From DASVBE01 sp963770375 (GTDB lineage: Bacteria; Actinomycetota; Actinomycetes; Streptosporangiales; Streptosporangiaceae), in NCBI GenBank assembly GCA_963770375.1, contig CAVYPM010000026.1:1-64000 (forward strand): DNA of 64,000 nucleotides. Direction: 5' to 3'. The number at the start of each line of letters is the position of its first letter. The stretch's first letter is position 1. Both the position numbers and the translations under genes were made by a program. The notes under the pieces were generated by a model. That model was not told where the DNA came from. It saw only the letters and a program-made list of their open reading frames with translations, and made no database searches. Below are positions 1-8,302 of the stretch, piece by piece.

Positions 1-73
1 TATCCGCCCCGCCTGCTACCCGCCGGATCCCCGTTCATCCGTGATCGGCCGAAGCGCCCCTAACCTGGCCCGG

Positions 74-1251
74 TCAGCGGCCCGTGCCGCTCGCGCCGCG
101 CAGCAGCCCGGCCAGCTGGGCCCGGGGGAGCGCGGGGCTGCGGTGCCCGTCCCGCCCGGTCATGTCCTCGTTCGCGATCAGCGCGTTGAGGACCGCTTCC
201 TCGGTGGCCTCGGCCACCGCGGTGAAGAACGGGTCAAGGAACGGCCACCCGATGAAGCGGAGGCTGCTGTAGCCGGTCCGCATCCGGGGCTGAGCGCGGC
301 GGCGCCGGCCGGGAAGGCGCCCGCGTTGCCGGTGGAGAAGGCCAGGAACAGGTCGCCGGAGAAGTGCGACCCGGCGGTCCCGGTCCGGGCCAGCCCGATC
401 GTCACCCGCCGGGCCAGCGCCTGGCACTGGCCGGGCAGCAGCGGCGCGTCGGTGGCCACCACCACGATGACCGAACCGGCGCCGGGCGGCGCGAAGCTGA
501 ACTCGGCCAGCGGGTTGTCCGCGCGCAGCAGCCGCCCGGCGGGCACCCCGGCCACCGTCAGCTCCTCCCGGGAGCCGAAGTTGGCCTGCAGGAACACGCC
601 GACCGTCCAGTCGTCCCCGGCGAACGGGACGATCCGGGAGGCGGTGCCGGACCCGCCCTTGAAGCCGTAGCAGTTCATCCCGGTGCCGCCGCCGACCGAG
701 CCCTCCTCGACCGGCCCGGCCACGGCGCCGTCCAGCGCCTCGCGGGTCAGCTGCGGGGTGACCGCCAGCCCGTTGATGTCGTTCAGGTAGCCGTCGTAGG
801 TCTCCGCGACCACCGGCAGCAGCCAGGCCGCCGCGGCCTGCGGGTGCCGCTGCGCCGTCCAGGCCACCACGCCGGTGTGCGCGGCGCCGACCGCGTGCGT
901 GTTGGTGATCGCCACCGGCCCGGCGAACGTGCCGGACTCGGCGATCCAGGCCGTGCCGGTCATCTCCCCGTTGCCGTTCTGGGCGTGCACGCCCGCGGTG
1001 ACCGGGTCGCCGGCGCCGTCCCGGCCCCGCGGGTGGATGGCGGTCACCCCGGTCCGCACCGACTCGCCCTCGATCAGCGTCAGGTAGCCGACCTCCACCC
1101 CGGGCACGTCGGTGATCGCGTTCCACCGGCCGGGCCGGCCGGCCAGCGGCAGGCCCAGCGAGCGGGCCCGGGGCTTGCCCGCCGGGGTGGCCAGATGTTC
1201 CGGCCAGCCTCCGGGCGGGGCTGGTTCAGGGGCAGCGGGAGCCGGGTTCAT
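74..1251 (-). CDS. P1-family (DmpA-like) aminopeptidase, frame broken near 3' end
   Basis: N-terminal-nucleophile peptidase of family P1 (L-aminopeptidase/D-esterase, DmpA/BapA group), which self-cleaves before a serine to form two subunits. The family core is visible: TNTHAVG (about residues 117-123), GGGTGM (187-192), and a Gly-Ser pair at 259-260 just before VIVVVATDAPLL, where I place the autocleavage site by analogy with Ser250 of DmpA. The C-terminal stretch YSSLRFIGWPFLDPFF is in a different frame from the rest; the switch lies near 285, so one base is lost or gained there. The start at 1251 (MNPAPAAP) is chosen because homology begins soon after; no strong ribosome site precedes it. 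With the frame repaired the protein is about 392 residues, normal for the family. Likely a consensus error, but a genuine pseudogene cannot be excluded. Confidence 0.85.
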
Positions 1252-1317
1252 CGGGCCATAATGCCGGATCCGCGGGTTCCGGCGCTGTGCGGTATCCCAC
1301 TGTAAGTGTCCGAAACT

Positions 1318-1337
1318 GTATTTACGGGCAGAAATAC
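1318..1337. promoter_or_regulatory. GTATTT-N8-AAATAC inverted repeat in a divergent gap
   Basis: A 6-8-6 inverted repeat lies in the 258-bp gap between the divergent P1 peptidase and transglycosylase genes, about 67 bp upstream of the peptidase start. It is unusually AT-rich for this window and could be an operator. No regulator is suggested by the neighbours. Confidence 0.25.
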
Positions 1338-1509
1338 GGCTATTCACCGGCCGGTTGCCTCGTTTGACTGACGGCCACCTGACTGTTGGGTCAGATTGGG
1401 CTAAGACAGCGTCCAGCGCGCCGGAGTGACTGCCGAGGAGCAGCGAGCCGCCCTGACCCGCGGTAATACCGGCCCGCCCCTGCCGACCCCATGAGGCGCG
1501 GCAGGCGAT

Positions 1510-2109
1510 TTGGATGACAGCCGAGCACGTGCGCACCGCGTGCCCGACCGAAGGCTCGTTTTGGCCCCCATCAGTACCACCCGTCGTCACCCTGCCCGGA
1601 TTACCGCCGCCCTGTCGGGCGCCGCCTTCGCCGTGGTGGCGATGTCATCCGGGGCCCAGGCCGCAGTGCCGGCCGGGGCAGCCCACCCGGGCGGGGCCCA
1701 CCCGGCCACCGCCAGCGTGGCCGGCACGGTGGAGGGAACCGCCCAGAAACTGACCCCCGCAACCAAGCACCGTCACCACCCCGTCCAGCCGCACCGGCGG
1801 CACCACCTCAGGCCCCGGCAGATCGGCTGGCGGCTGCTGCGGTACATGCACTGGAATCCCTATCGCCAGTTCCCCGCGCTGAACGCGCTGTGGAACCGGG
1901 AGAGCGGGTGGAACGTGCACGCCTACAACCCCTACACCGGAGCCACCGGGATCCCGCAGGCGGTCCCTGGCTACAAGATGGCCACGGCCGGCCCTAACTG
2001 GCGGACCAGCGCCTGGACCCAGGAGCGCTGGGGCCTGCGCTACATCCGGGCCCGGTACGGGTCGCCCCGCGCGGCCTGGGCTCACTCGCTCGCCACCGGC
2101 TGGTACTGA
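1510..2109 (+). CDS. Secreted transglycosylase-like protein
   Basis: Small exported cell-wall enzyme of the actinobacterial lytic-transglycosylase-like group. The N-terminus has basic residues followed by a hydrophobic stretch (about 31-50) ending AQA, a signal peptide. A low-complexity linker (55-100) precedes the catalytic-type domain (about 105-199), with LWNRESGWN (Glu131 is the expected catalytic acid), AYNPYTGATGIPQA, a GLRYI motif and an ending AWAHSLATGWY that is highly typical of the family. The open frame begins at a TTG at 1510; a TTG at 1558 giving MAPISTTRR is an equally plausible start that leaves a standard signal peptide. Substrate would be peptidoglycan outside the membrane. 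Followed by a strong hairpin at 2144-2191. Confidence 0.88.
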   Translation: MDDSRARAHRVPDRRLVLAPISTTRRHPARITAALSGAAFAVVAMSSGAQAAVPAGAAHPGGAHPATASVAGTVEGTAQKLTPATKHRHHPVQPHRRHHLRPRQIGWRLLRYMHWNPYRQFPALNALWNRESGWNVHAYNPYTGATGIPQAVPGYKMATAGPNWRTSAWTQERWGLRYIRARYGSPRAAWAHSLATGWY

Positions 2110-2143
2110 TGGCTGGCCCGGGCCCGGCCCGGCGGTAATTCAC

Positions 2144-2191
2144 GGACCTGCCCGCGGGCGTTCACCCCACGGGAAGCCCGCGGGCAGGTCC
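2144..2191 (+). terminator. Perfect 16-bp hairpin, probable terminator
   Basis: Arms GGACCTGCCCGCGGGC (2144-2159) and its exact complement (2176-2191) flank a 16-nt loop. It follows the transglycosylase stop by 35 nt. No T-run follows, as is common for actinomycete terminators. Confidence 0.7.
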
Positions 2192-2248
2192 CCTGTCCAC
2201 CATGGGCACTCAGGCACCTCTCTCGCGGAGCAGCCAGGAGCGTGACCC

Positions 2249-3871
2249 ATGGAGGACGGCGCTGACGTCAGCCGCAGGCAGGTACTGATCGGCGGCGGTC
2301 TCGCCGCGTCCGCCCCGCTGCTGGCTGGAGCCGCCCGCCCCGCACCCGCCGCGGCGTCTCTGGTCCGGCGGCCAGGCACGGCCGGCGCGCCCGCCCCTGA
2401 GCAGGTCCACGTGCAGTACGGCGCGGACGCCGCCTCGCAGGCCGCGGTGTCCTGGGCCGCGGCGGCGCCGGTCTCGCGCCCGCGGCTGCGGCTCGGCCGG
2501 CCCGGGCCCGGGTTCGGCACCGAGATCCCGGCGCACGAGAAGACCTACACCGAGGCGCTGACCGGGGAGACGGTCCACACCTACCACGCCCGGCTCGACC
2601 TGCTGCCCGCGGACACCGAGTTCGTGTTCGAGGTGCTGCACGACGGCGCGCCGCCGGTGACCGGCGGCTTCCGCACCGGGCCGCGCGGCCGGTCCCGCGG
2701 CTTCCGCTTCACCAGCTTCGGCGACCAGTCGGTCCCCGCCCCGGTCGGCTCCGGGCTCGGCCCGAACACGCCGAACGCGGGCTTCATCGTGGACGCGGTC
2801 GACGCCCTCGACCCGCTGTTCCACCTGGTCAACGGGGACCTGTGCTACGCCAACATCAGCGACGCCCCGGTCGCGACCTGGACCTCGTTCTTCACCAACA
2901 ACATGCGCTCGGCCCGGTTCCGGCCGTGGATGCCGTGCGCCGGCAACCACGAGAACGAGGTCGGCAACGGCCCGCAGGGCTACCTGGCCTACCAGACCCG
3001 GTTCGAGCTGCCGGACAACGGCTCGCACCAGTTCCGCGGCAACTGGTACGCGTTCACGGTCGGGCCGATCCGGGTGATCTCGATCAACAATGACGACGTG
3101 TGCCTGCAGGACGGCGCGTTCAGTGCCTTCCGCCGGGATCACGTCCCCGGGTACGCGGCCAACGGCGACGACCCGTACATCATGGGCTACAGCCAGGGCG
3201 CGCAGCGGGCCTGGCTGGAACGCGAGCTGGCCGCCGCGCGGGGCAGTCACGAGATCGACTGGATCGTGGTCTGCATGCACCAGGTGGCCATGTCCTCGGC
3301 CCACTTCAACGGCGCCGACCTGGGCATCCGGCAGCAGTTCCTGCCGCTGTTCGACAAGTACGGGGTGGACCTGGTGGTCGCCGGGCACGAGCACCACTTC
3401 GAGCGGACGTTCCCGGTCCGCGGCGTGCTGCCCGGCTCGTCGCTGCTCACCCCGGCGCCGCAGGACAGCGACCCGGCCGAGATCGACACCTCCGTGGGCA
3501 CCGTCCACATGATCATCGGCGGTGGCGGGCACTCCGCGCCGACCCCGGTCAGCAGTTTCGACATGCCGCACGACGGGGTGCTGATCACCGGCGTCGGCCC
3601 GGGGAACCCGCAGGCCCAGCACCCCAGCATCACGGTCACCGAGCCCGCGCCCTGGTCGGCCTACCGGGACCTGCAGACCCCGTACGGGTTCGCCTCGTTC
3701 GATTTCGTGCCGGCCGAGCACGGCGGCACCACGTCGATCACCGTGACCCACTACGGCGCGGCCGCGGGCTCGGCCAGCTACGCGCCGCTGGACAAGTTCG
3801 TCCTGCGCAAGCCGCTCAAGCGCGGCCCCGGCCACCCGCACGAGGCGTCCCGCGCGGCCGCGCCCGCCTAG
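2249..3871 (+). CDS. Tat-exported purple-acid-phosphatase-like metallophosphoesterase
   Basis: A 540-residue exported phosphoesterase. The N-terminus holds a twin-arginine signal (SRRQVLIGGG, residues 8-17, then a hydrophobic run to about 38). Residues 50-145 look like the fibronectin-type N-terminal domain of purple acid phosphatases. The metallophosphatase core has GDQ (158-160), NGD (195-197), Asn202, GNHE (232-235), His344 in CMHQVAMS, and GHEHH (379-383). These supply the ligands of a two-metal centre, so hydrolysis of phosphate esters outside the membrane is expected; the substrate is unknown. The ATG at 2249 is used because it places the twin arginines within ten residues of the start. 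A short GC-rich hairpin follows at 3883. Confidence 0.9.
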   Translation: MEDGADVSRRQVLIGGGLAASAPLLAGAARPAPAAASLVRRPGTAGAPAPEQVHVQYGADAASQAAVSWAAAAPVSRPRLRLGRPGPGFGTEIPAHEKTYTEALTGETVHTYHARLDLLPADTEFVFEVLHDGAPPVTGGFRTGPRGRSRGFRFTSFGDQSVPAPVGSGLGPNTPNAGFIVDAVDALDPLFHLVNGDLCYANISDAPVATWTSFFTNNMRSARFRPWMPCAGNHENEVGNGPQGYLAYQTRFELPDNGSHQFRGNWYAFTVGPIRVISINNDDVCLQDGAFSAFRRDHVPGYAANGDDPYIMGYSQGAQRAWLERELAAARGSHEIDWIVVCMHQVAMSSAHFNGADLGIRQQFLPLFDKYGVDLVVAGHEHHFERTFPVRGVLPGSSLLTPAPQDSDPAEIDTSVGTVHMIIGGGGHSAPTPVSSFDMPHDGVLITGVGPGNPQAQHPSITVTEPAPWSAYRDLQTPYGFASFDFVPAEHGGTTSITVTHYGAAAGSASYAPLDKFVLRKPLKRGPGHPHEASRAAAPA

Positions 3872-3882
3872 CCGGCGCCAGC

Positions 3883-3906
3883 GGGCCGGCTGCGTCTGGC
3901 CGGCCC
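3883..3906 (+). terminator. Short GC hairpin after the phosphatase gene
   Basis: Arms GGGCCGGC (3883-3890) and GCCGGCCC (3899-3906) with an 8-nt loop, 12 nt after the phosphatase stop and just before a promoter-like sequence. Confidence 0.5.
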
Positions 3907-3913
3907 CGGAGAG

Positions 3914-3941
3914 TTGACCTGGCGCACGCGAGCGCGATCAT
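3914..3941 (+). promoter_or_regulatory. Possible housekeeping promoter for the permease operon
   Basis: TTGACC (3914-3919), 16 bp, then GATCAT (3936-3941). The -35 element is near consensus; the -10 keeps the key A and final T. It lies 91 bp upstream of the NCS1 permease start and no other promoter is evident for the four coupled genes. Confidence 0.45.
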
Positions 3942-4032
3942 TCTCGGTAGGGAAGCACAAGCGGCGCAGCCGTGTTGATTCCCGGCAGCGCGGGCGTGCG
4001 CGGCGCCAGGACCAGCAGTGCGGAGGCCAGTC

Positions 4033-5534
4033 ATGGTCGGAAGTAGCGAAGCAGCTCAGGCCACAGCGGAGAGCCGGCCGCTCCAGATCGAGGCCAACGG
4101 CATCAACGTCATCACCGACGAGCAGCGCAAGGGCCATCCGCGGGACCTGTTCTGGCCCTGGTTCGCGGCCAACGTGTCGGTGCTCGGCCTGTCCTACGGG
4201 GCGTTCGTGCTGGGCTTCGGCGTGTCCTTCTGGCAGGCGGTGATCGCCGGCCTGGCCGGGATCATCATCTCGTTCCTGCTCTGCGGGTTCATCGCGGTGG
4301 CGGGCAAGCGCGGGTCGGTGCCCACCATGATCCTCGGCCGGGCCGCCTTCGGCGTGCGCGGCAACAAGCTCCCCTCGGCGATCTCCTGGCTGCTCACCGT
4401 CGGCTGGGAGACGGTGCTGATGATCCTGGCCACGCTGGCCACCGCGACCGTGTTCGAGCGGCTCGGCTGGGGCGGCGGCACGGCCACGAAGGTCATCGCG
4501 CTGATCGTGGTCACCGGGCTGACGATCGCCGGCGGGGTGATCGGGTTCGACCTGATCATGCGGATGCAGACGGTGATCACCATCGTCACCGCGGTGCTCA
4601 CGATCGGCTTCATCATCCTGTCCGCGGACAAGATCCACTGGTCCGCGGTGTCGGCCATCAAGGCGGGCTCGGCGCAGCAGTTCACCGGCGCGCTGGTGTT
4701 CGTGATGACCGGCTTCGGCCTGGGCTGGGTGAACGCCGCCGCGGACTACTCCCGCTACCTGCCGCGCCGGTCCTCGAGCCGCGGCGTGATCGGCTGGACC
4801 ACGTTCGGCTCCTCGCTGGCCCCGGTCATCCTGCTGGTGTTCGGGCTGCTGCTGGCCGGGTCGTCGGGCAAGCTGAGCGCGCGCGATCGCCGCCGACCCG
4901 GTCGGCGCGCTGGCCGCCCTGCTGCCCACCTGGTATCTGGTCCCGTTCGTCATCGTCGCGGTGCTCGGCCTGGTCGGCGGCGCGGTGCTGGACATCTACT
5001 CCTCCGGGCTGTCCATGCTCAGCGTCGGCGCTGCCGGTACAGCGGTACGTCGCGGCGCTGATCGACGGCACCGTGATGGTCCTCGGCACGATCTACGTGG
5101 TGTTCGTGTCCAGCAGCACCTTCCTGGTGCAGTTCGAGGGCTTCCTGATCACCCTGGGCGTGCCGATCGCGGCCTGGTGCGGCATCATGCTGGCCGACAT
5201 CCTGCTGCGCCACCGCGACTACGCCGAGCCCGAGTTGTACGACCGGCGCGGCCGGTACGGCGACGTCCGCTGGCTGGCCATCGGCCTGGTGGTGATCGGC
5301 TCGGCGATCGGCTGGGGCCTGGTGACCAACGGCTCGGCCAGCTGGCTGACCTGGCAGGGTTACCTGCTCGGCCCGCTGGGCCTGGGCGGCAAGACCGGCC
5401 CCTGGGCGTTCGCCAACGTGGGCGTGCTGGTCGCGCTGGTCCTCGGCTTCGTCGTTACGCTGGCCCTCGGCCGGCCGGCCATCCGGGCCCAGGAGGCCGC
5501 GGGCGCGCCGGCCCCGGCGCAGGCCCGGGCGTGA
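4033..5534 (+). CDS. NCS1-family permease (nucleobase/related substrate), two frame breaks
   Basis: Polytopic membrane permease of the NCS1 (cytosine/purine/hydantoin/vitamin) family. The N-terminal part has the usual DLFWPWFAANVSV opening and at least eight hydrophobic segments; FGLGWVNAAADYSRYLPR matches the central NCS1 loop. Reading must switch frame near 4885 (to give AIAADPVGALAALLP) and again near 5029 (to give LPVQRYVAALIDG); the conserved sequence then runs to the stop at 5534. Both shifts are consistent with single-base errors. The ATG at 4033 has GGAGG seven bases upstream. It is the first gene of a tightly packed operon with a cysteine hydrolase, an ADP-ribosylglycohydrolase and a PfkB kinase, which points to uptake of a nucleobase- or nucleoside-like compound. 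The exact substrate cannot be read from sequence. Confidence 0.85.
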
Positions 5535-5541
5535 CGGCCGG

Positions 5542-6204
5542 GTGACCACTCCACCCAGCACGGGCCCACCCAGCACGGGTGCGCCCAGCCCGGGCGCACC
5601 GAGCCCGGGCGCGCCCTGGCTGGCGGTCATCGACATGCAGCGGGTCTTCGGCGACCCGGGCAGCCCGTGGGCCGCCCCGCGGTTCGGCGAGATCACCGGG
5701 CCGGTCCGGGAACTGGCCGGGGCGTTCGCGCCGCGGGTCAGCTTCACCCGGTTCATCGCGCCCGCCCGGCCGCAGGGCGCCTGGCAGGAGTACTACCGGC
5801 AGTGGCCGTTCGCCCTCCAGCCGCCGGACGCGGAGCTCTGGCAGCTGGCCGGGGGCCTGGCCGACGGGCTGCCGGGCGACCCGGCCGGGTCCACCGTGGA
5901 CGCCCCGACGTTCAGCAAGTGGGGAGACGAGCTGGCCGCCCGCACCGGCCCGGGCGGTCACCTGGTGCTGTGCGGGGTGTCCACCGACTGCTGTGTGCTG
6001 TCCACCGCGCTGGCCGCGGCCGACGCCGGGATCACGGTGACGGTGGTCGCTGACGCCTGCGCCGGGGTGGACGACACCAGCCACGCCCAGGCGCTGGCCA
6101 TCATGGCCCTGTACGGGCCGCTGGTGCGGGTGGCCAGCCTGGCCGACGGCCTGGCCCTGGCGGCCGGCCCCCGTGACCGGCCCCCCGTGACCGGCCCCCC
6201 GTGA
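5542..6204 (+). CDS. Isochorismatase-family cysteine hydrolase
   Basis: A 220-residue amidase-type hydrolase of the isochorismatase/nicotinamidase superfamily. The catalytic triad is visible: Asp31 in AVIDMQ, Lys126 in TFSKWG, and Cys151 in GVSTDCCVLST. The first 25 residues are a Pro-Ser-Thr-Gly repeat (PSTG/PSPG units, 5551-5610) that is not part of the fold. GTG start at 5542, seven bases after the permease stop. The 3' end lies in a 14-nt tandem repeat and overlaps the next start by GTGA. In context it may open an amide or ring of the compound taken up by the permease; this is inference, as the family covers many amides. Confidence 0.85.
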   Translation: MTTPPSTGPPSTGAPSPGAPSPGAPWLAVIDMQRVFGDPGSPWAAPRFGEITGPVRELAGAFAPRVSFTRFIAPARPQGAWQEYYRQWPFALQPPDAELWQLAGGLADGLPGDPAGSTVDAPTFSKWGDELAARTGPGGHLVLCGVSTDCCVLSTALAAADAGITVTVVADACAGVDDTSHAQALAIMALYGPLVRVASLADGLALAAGPRDRPPVTGPP

Positions 6205-6208
6205 CCGG
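6168..6208 (+). repeat. Three 13-14-nt tandem repeats at a coupled gene junction
   Basis: Units of CCCCCCGTGACCGG at 6181-6194 and 6195-6208, preceded by a copy with one fewer C (6168-6180). Each carries GTGA. The array spans the end of the hydrolase gene and the start of the ADP-ribosylglycohydrolase gene, so any change in copy number alters frame and overlap. Confidence 0.75.
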
Positions 6209-7211
6209 CGGCGGGCCGCAGGACCGGGCCGCCGGGGCGCTGTACGGCCTGGCTATCGGCGACGCGCTCGGCATGCCGACCGAGTCGCTGCCGCGCAGCC
6301 AGATCGCGGCCCGGTACGGCCCGCTGGTGGACGGGTTCAGGGCCGCGCCGGCGGGCCATCCGCTGGCCGCCGGGCTGCCCGCGGGCACGGTCACCGACGA
6401 CACCGAGCAGGCCGTGCTGCTGGCCGGGCTGATCATCGCCGGGCGCGGCCGGGTGGACGGCACCGCGCTGGCCCGGGAGCTGCTGGCCTGGGAAGAAAGC
6501 ATGCGGGCCCGCGGCTCGGTCAGCCTGCTCGGCCCGTCCACCCGCCGGGCGCTGGCCGCGCTGCAGGCCGGGGCCAGCCCGGCGGAAGCGGGCCGGCACG
6601 GCACCACCAACGGGGCGGCGATGCGGATCGCCCCGGCCGGCCTGGCGGTGCCGCCGGGGCGCCAGGACCGCCTGGTCCGCCTGGTCACCGAGGCCAGCCG
6701 GGTGACCCACAACACCTCGGTGGCGCTGGCCGGCGCGGCCGCGGTGGCCGCCGCGGTGAGCGCCGGGGTGGGCGGCGCCGGGATCGCGGAGGCCACCCGG
6801 GCCGCGGTAGCCGCGGCCCGGGTGGCCGCCCGGCGCGGGTACTGGGTGGCCGCCGCGGACGTGGCGGCCCGGATCACCTGGGCGGCCGGCCTGGTGGCCG
6901 GCCAGCCGGCCGGCCGCGCCCTCACGCTGATCTACGAGCTGGTCGGCACCAGCCTGGCCACCCAGGAATCGGTGCCCGCGGCGTTCGCGGTGCTCGCGGC
7001 CTGCCCGGACGACCCGTGGCGGGCCTGCTGCCTGGCCGCATCACTGGGCGGCGACACCGACACGATCGCCGCGATGGCCGGCGCGATCGCCGGGGCCTGC
7101 CACGGGGCGGAGGCGTTCCCCGCCGCGGCCCGGCAGACCGTGACCGAGGTCAACGGCCTGGCGCTGGAGCCCCTGGCGGCCCGCCTGCTCGAGCTGCGGG
7201 CCGCCGCGTGA
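6201..7211 (+). CDS. ADP-ribosylglycohydrolase-family protein (YegU-like)
   Basis: A 336-residue protein of the DraG/ADP-ribosylglycohydrolase family, an all-helical fold that hydrolyses N- or O-glycosidic ribose bonds at a two-metal centre. Family motifs: GDALGMPTE (residues 20-28), TDDTEQ (65-70, metal-binding acids) and GGDTDTIAAM near residue 280 (second metal-binding segment). GTG start overlaps the previous stop by GTGA, and its own stop overlaps the kinase start in the same way, so the three genes are translationally coupled. Adjacent YegU-type glycohydrolase and YegV-type PfkB kinase genes are known from the yegTUV operon of E. coli, which supports a role in nucleoside or N-riboside salvage rather than protein de-ADP-ribosylation. 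Confidence 0.88.
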   Translation: MTGGGPQDRAAGALYGLAIGDALGMPTESLPRSQIAARYGPLVDGFRAAPAGHPLAAGLPAGTVTDDTEQAVLLAGLIIAGRGRVDGTALARELLAWEESMRARGSVSLLGPSTRRALAALQAGASPAEAGRHGTTNGAAMRIAPAGLAVPPGRQDRLVRLVTEASRVTHNTSVALAGAAAVAAAVSAGVGGAGIAEATRAAVAAARVAARRGYWVAAADVAARITWAAGLVAGQPAGRALTLIYELVGTSLATQESVPAAFAVLAACPDDPWRACCLAASLGGDTDTIAAMAGAIAGACHGAEAFPAAARQTVTEVNGLALEPLAARLLELRAAA

Positions 7212-8302
7212 CACGCCCTGACGCCGGGGCCCGGCTGCTGCACCTGGGCACGGTCGTGGCCGACGTGGTGCTCGGCGTGCCCGCGCTGCCGCCGCGCGGC
7301 GGCGACGTGCTGGCCAGCGCGGCCACGGTCACCGCGGGCGGCGGGTTCAACGTGCTGGCGGCCGCGGCCCGGCAGGGCATGCCCGCCGCGTACGGCGGCG
7401 CGCACGGCACCGGGCCGCTGGCCGATCTGACCCGGGCCGCCCTGGCCGCCGAGGGCATCGCGGTGCTGCTGCCGCCCGTGCCCGGGCTGGACACCGGGTT
7501 CGTGATCACCCTGGTCGAGCCCGGCGGCGAGCGGACGTTCGTGACCAGCCCGGGCGCGGAAGCCCGGCTGGCCCCCGCCGCGCTGGCCGCGGTCACCGCC
7601 CGCCCGCAGGACACCGTGTACCTGTCCGGGTACGCGCTGGCGCACAAGGCCAACCGGGCCGCGCTGCTCGGCTGGCTGCCCGGCCTGCCCGCGGCGGCCC
7701 GCCTGGTCTTCGACCCGGGCCCGCTCGGCGCGCAGGTCCCGGCCGCGGCGCTGGACCAGGTGGCGCGCCGGGCCGACTGGTGGGCCGGCAACGCGGCCGA
7801 GGCCGCCGCGCTGACCGGCGAGGCCACCCCGGAAGCCGCCGCCCGGGCGCTGGCGCGGCGCACCGGCCGGGCCGGCGTGCTGGTCCGCACCGGCCCGGAC
7901 GGCTGCCTGCTGGCCGGCCCGGCGGCGGGCCCAGGCCGGGCCGGGGTGGCCCGCGTGCCGGGGTTCCCGGCCGCGGCGGTGGACACCACCGGCGCGGGCG
8001 ACACCCACACCGGCGTGTTCATCGCGGCGCTGGCGGCTGGCGCGGGCCCGGCCGCCGCGGCCCGGCGGGCCAACGCGGCGGCGGCGATCTCGGTGACCAG
8101 GCCGGGACCGGCGACCGCGCCCACCGCGGCCGAGCTGGACCGGTTCCTGGCCCAGGATCCGGCTCGAGAATCCTGCTCAGTCCCCGTGGCCCCGGAGGCG
8201 CTTCTCCGGCGGGCGGCCGGGCGCCGGGCGCAGCGGGTAGATCACCGGGTCGGGGTGCCGCCGGGGCCCGGACCACGGCGCCCGCACCGCGTGACCGCGT
8301 AG
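7208..8302 (+). CDS. PfkB-family carbohydrate/nucleoside kinase (YegV-like)
   Basis: Ribokinase-like kinase expected to phosphorylate a sugar or nucleoside. It shows the N-terminal substrate-binding GGGFNVLAAAARQG and the C-terminal PfkB signature DTTGAGDTHTGVF with the catalytic Asp. The start is the GTG at 7208, overlapping the glycohydrolase stop by GTGA; the open frame extends further upstream but only as a shadow of that gene. The kinase fold ends near DRFLAQDP (about 8160). The last 45 residues are Arg/Pro-rich and run antisense to the end of the convergent membrane-protein gene, so the true stop may have been lost to a base error. Confidence 0.85.
   Translation: MTRPDAGARLLHLGTVVADVVLGVPALPPRGGDVLASAATVTAGGGFNVLAAAARQGMPAAYGGAHGTGPLADLTRAALAAEGIAVLLPPVPGLDTGFVITLVEPGGERTFVTSPGAEARLAPAALAAVTARPQDTVYLSGYALAHKANRAALLGWLPGLPAAARLVFDPGPLGAQVPAAALDQVARRADWWAGNAAEAAALTGEATPEAAARALARRTGRAGVLVRTGPDGCLLAGPAAGPGRAGVARVPGFPAAAVDTTGAGDTHTGVFIAALAAGAGPAAAARRANAAAAISVTRPGPATAPTAAELDRFLAQDPARESCSVPVAPEALLRRAAGRRAQRVDHRVGVPPGPGPRRPHRVTA

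Noticed and set aside
1370..1509. Riboswitch before the transglycosylase (ydaO-type controls such genes in actinobacteria)
   Set aside because: The conserved core sequences of that riboswitch could not be found in the leader.
2210..3841. Open frame of 543 codons on the minus strand
   Set aside because: Antisense to the purple-acid-phosphatase-like gene, whose motifs are complete on the plus strand.
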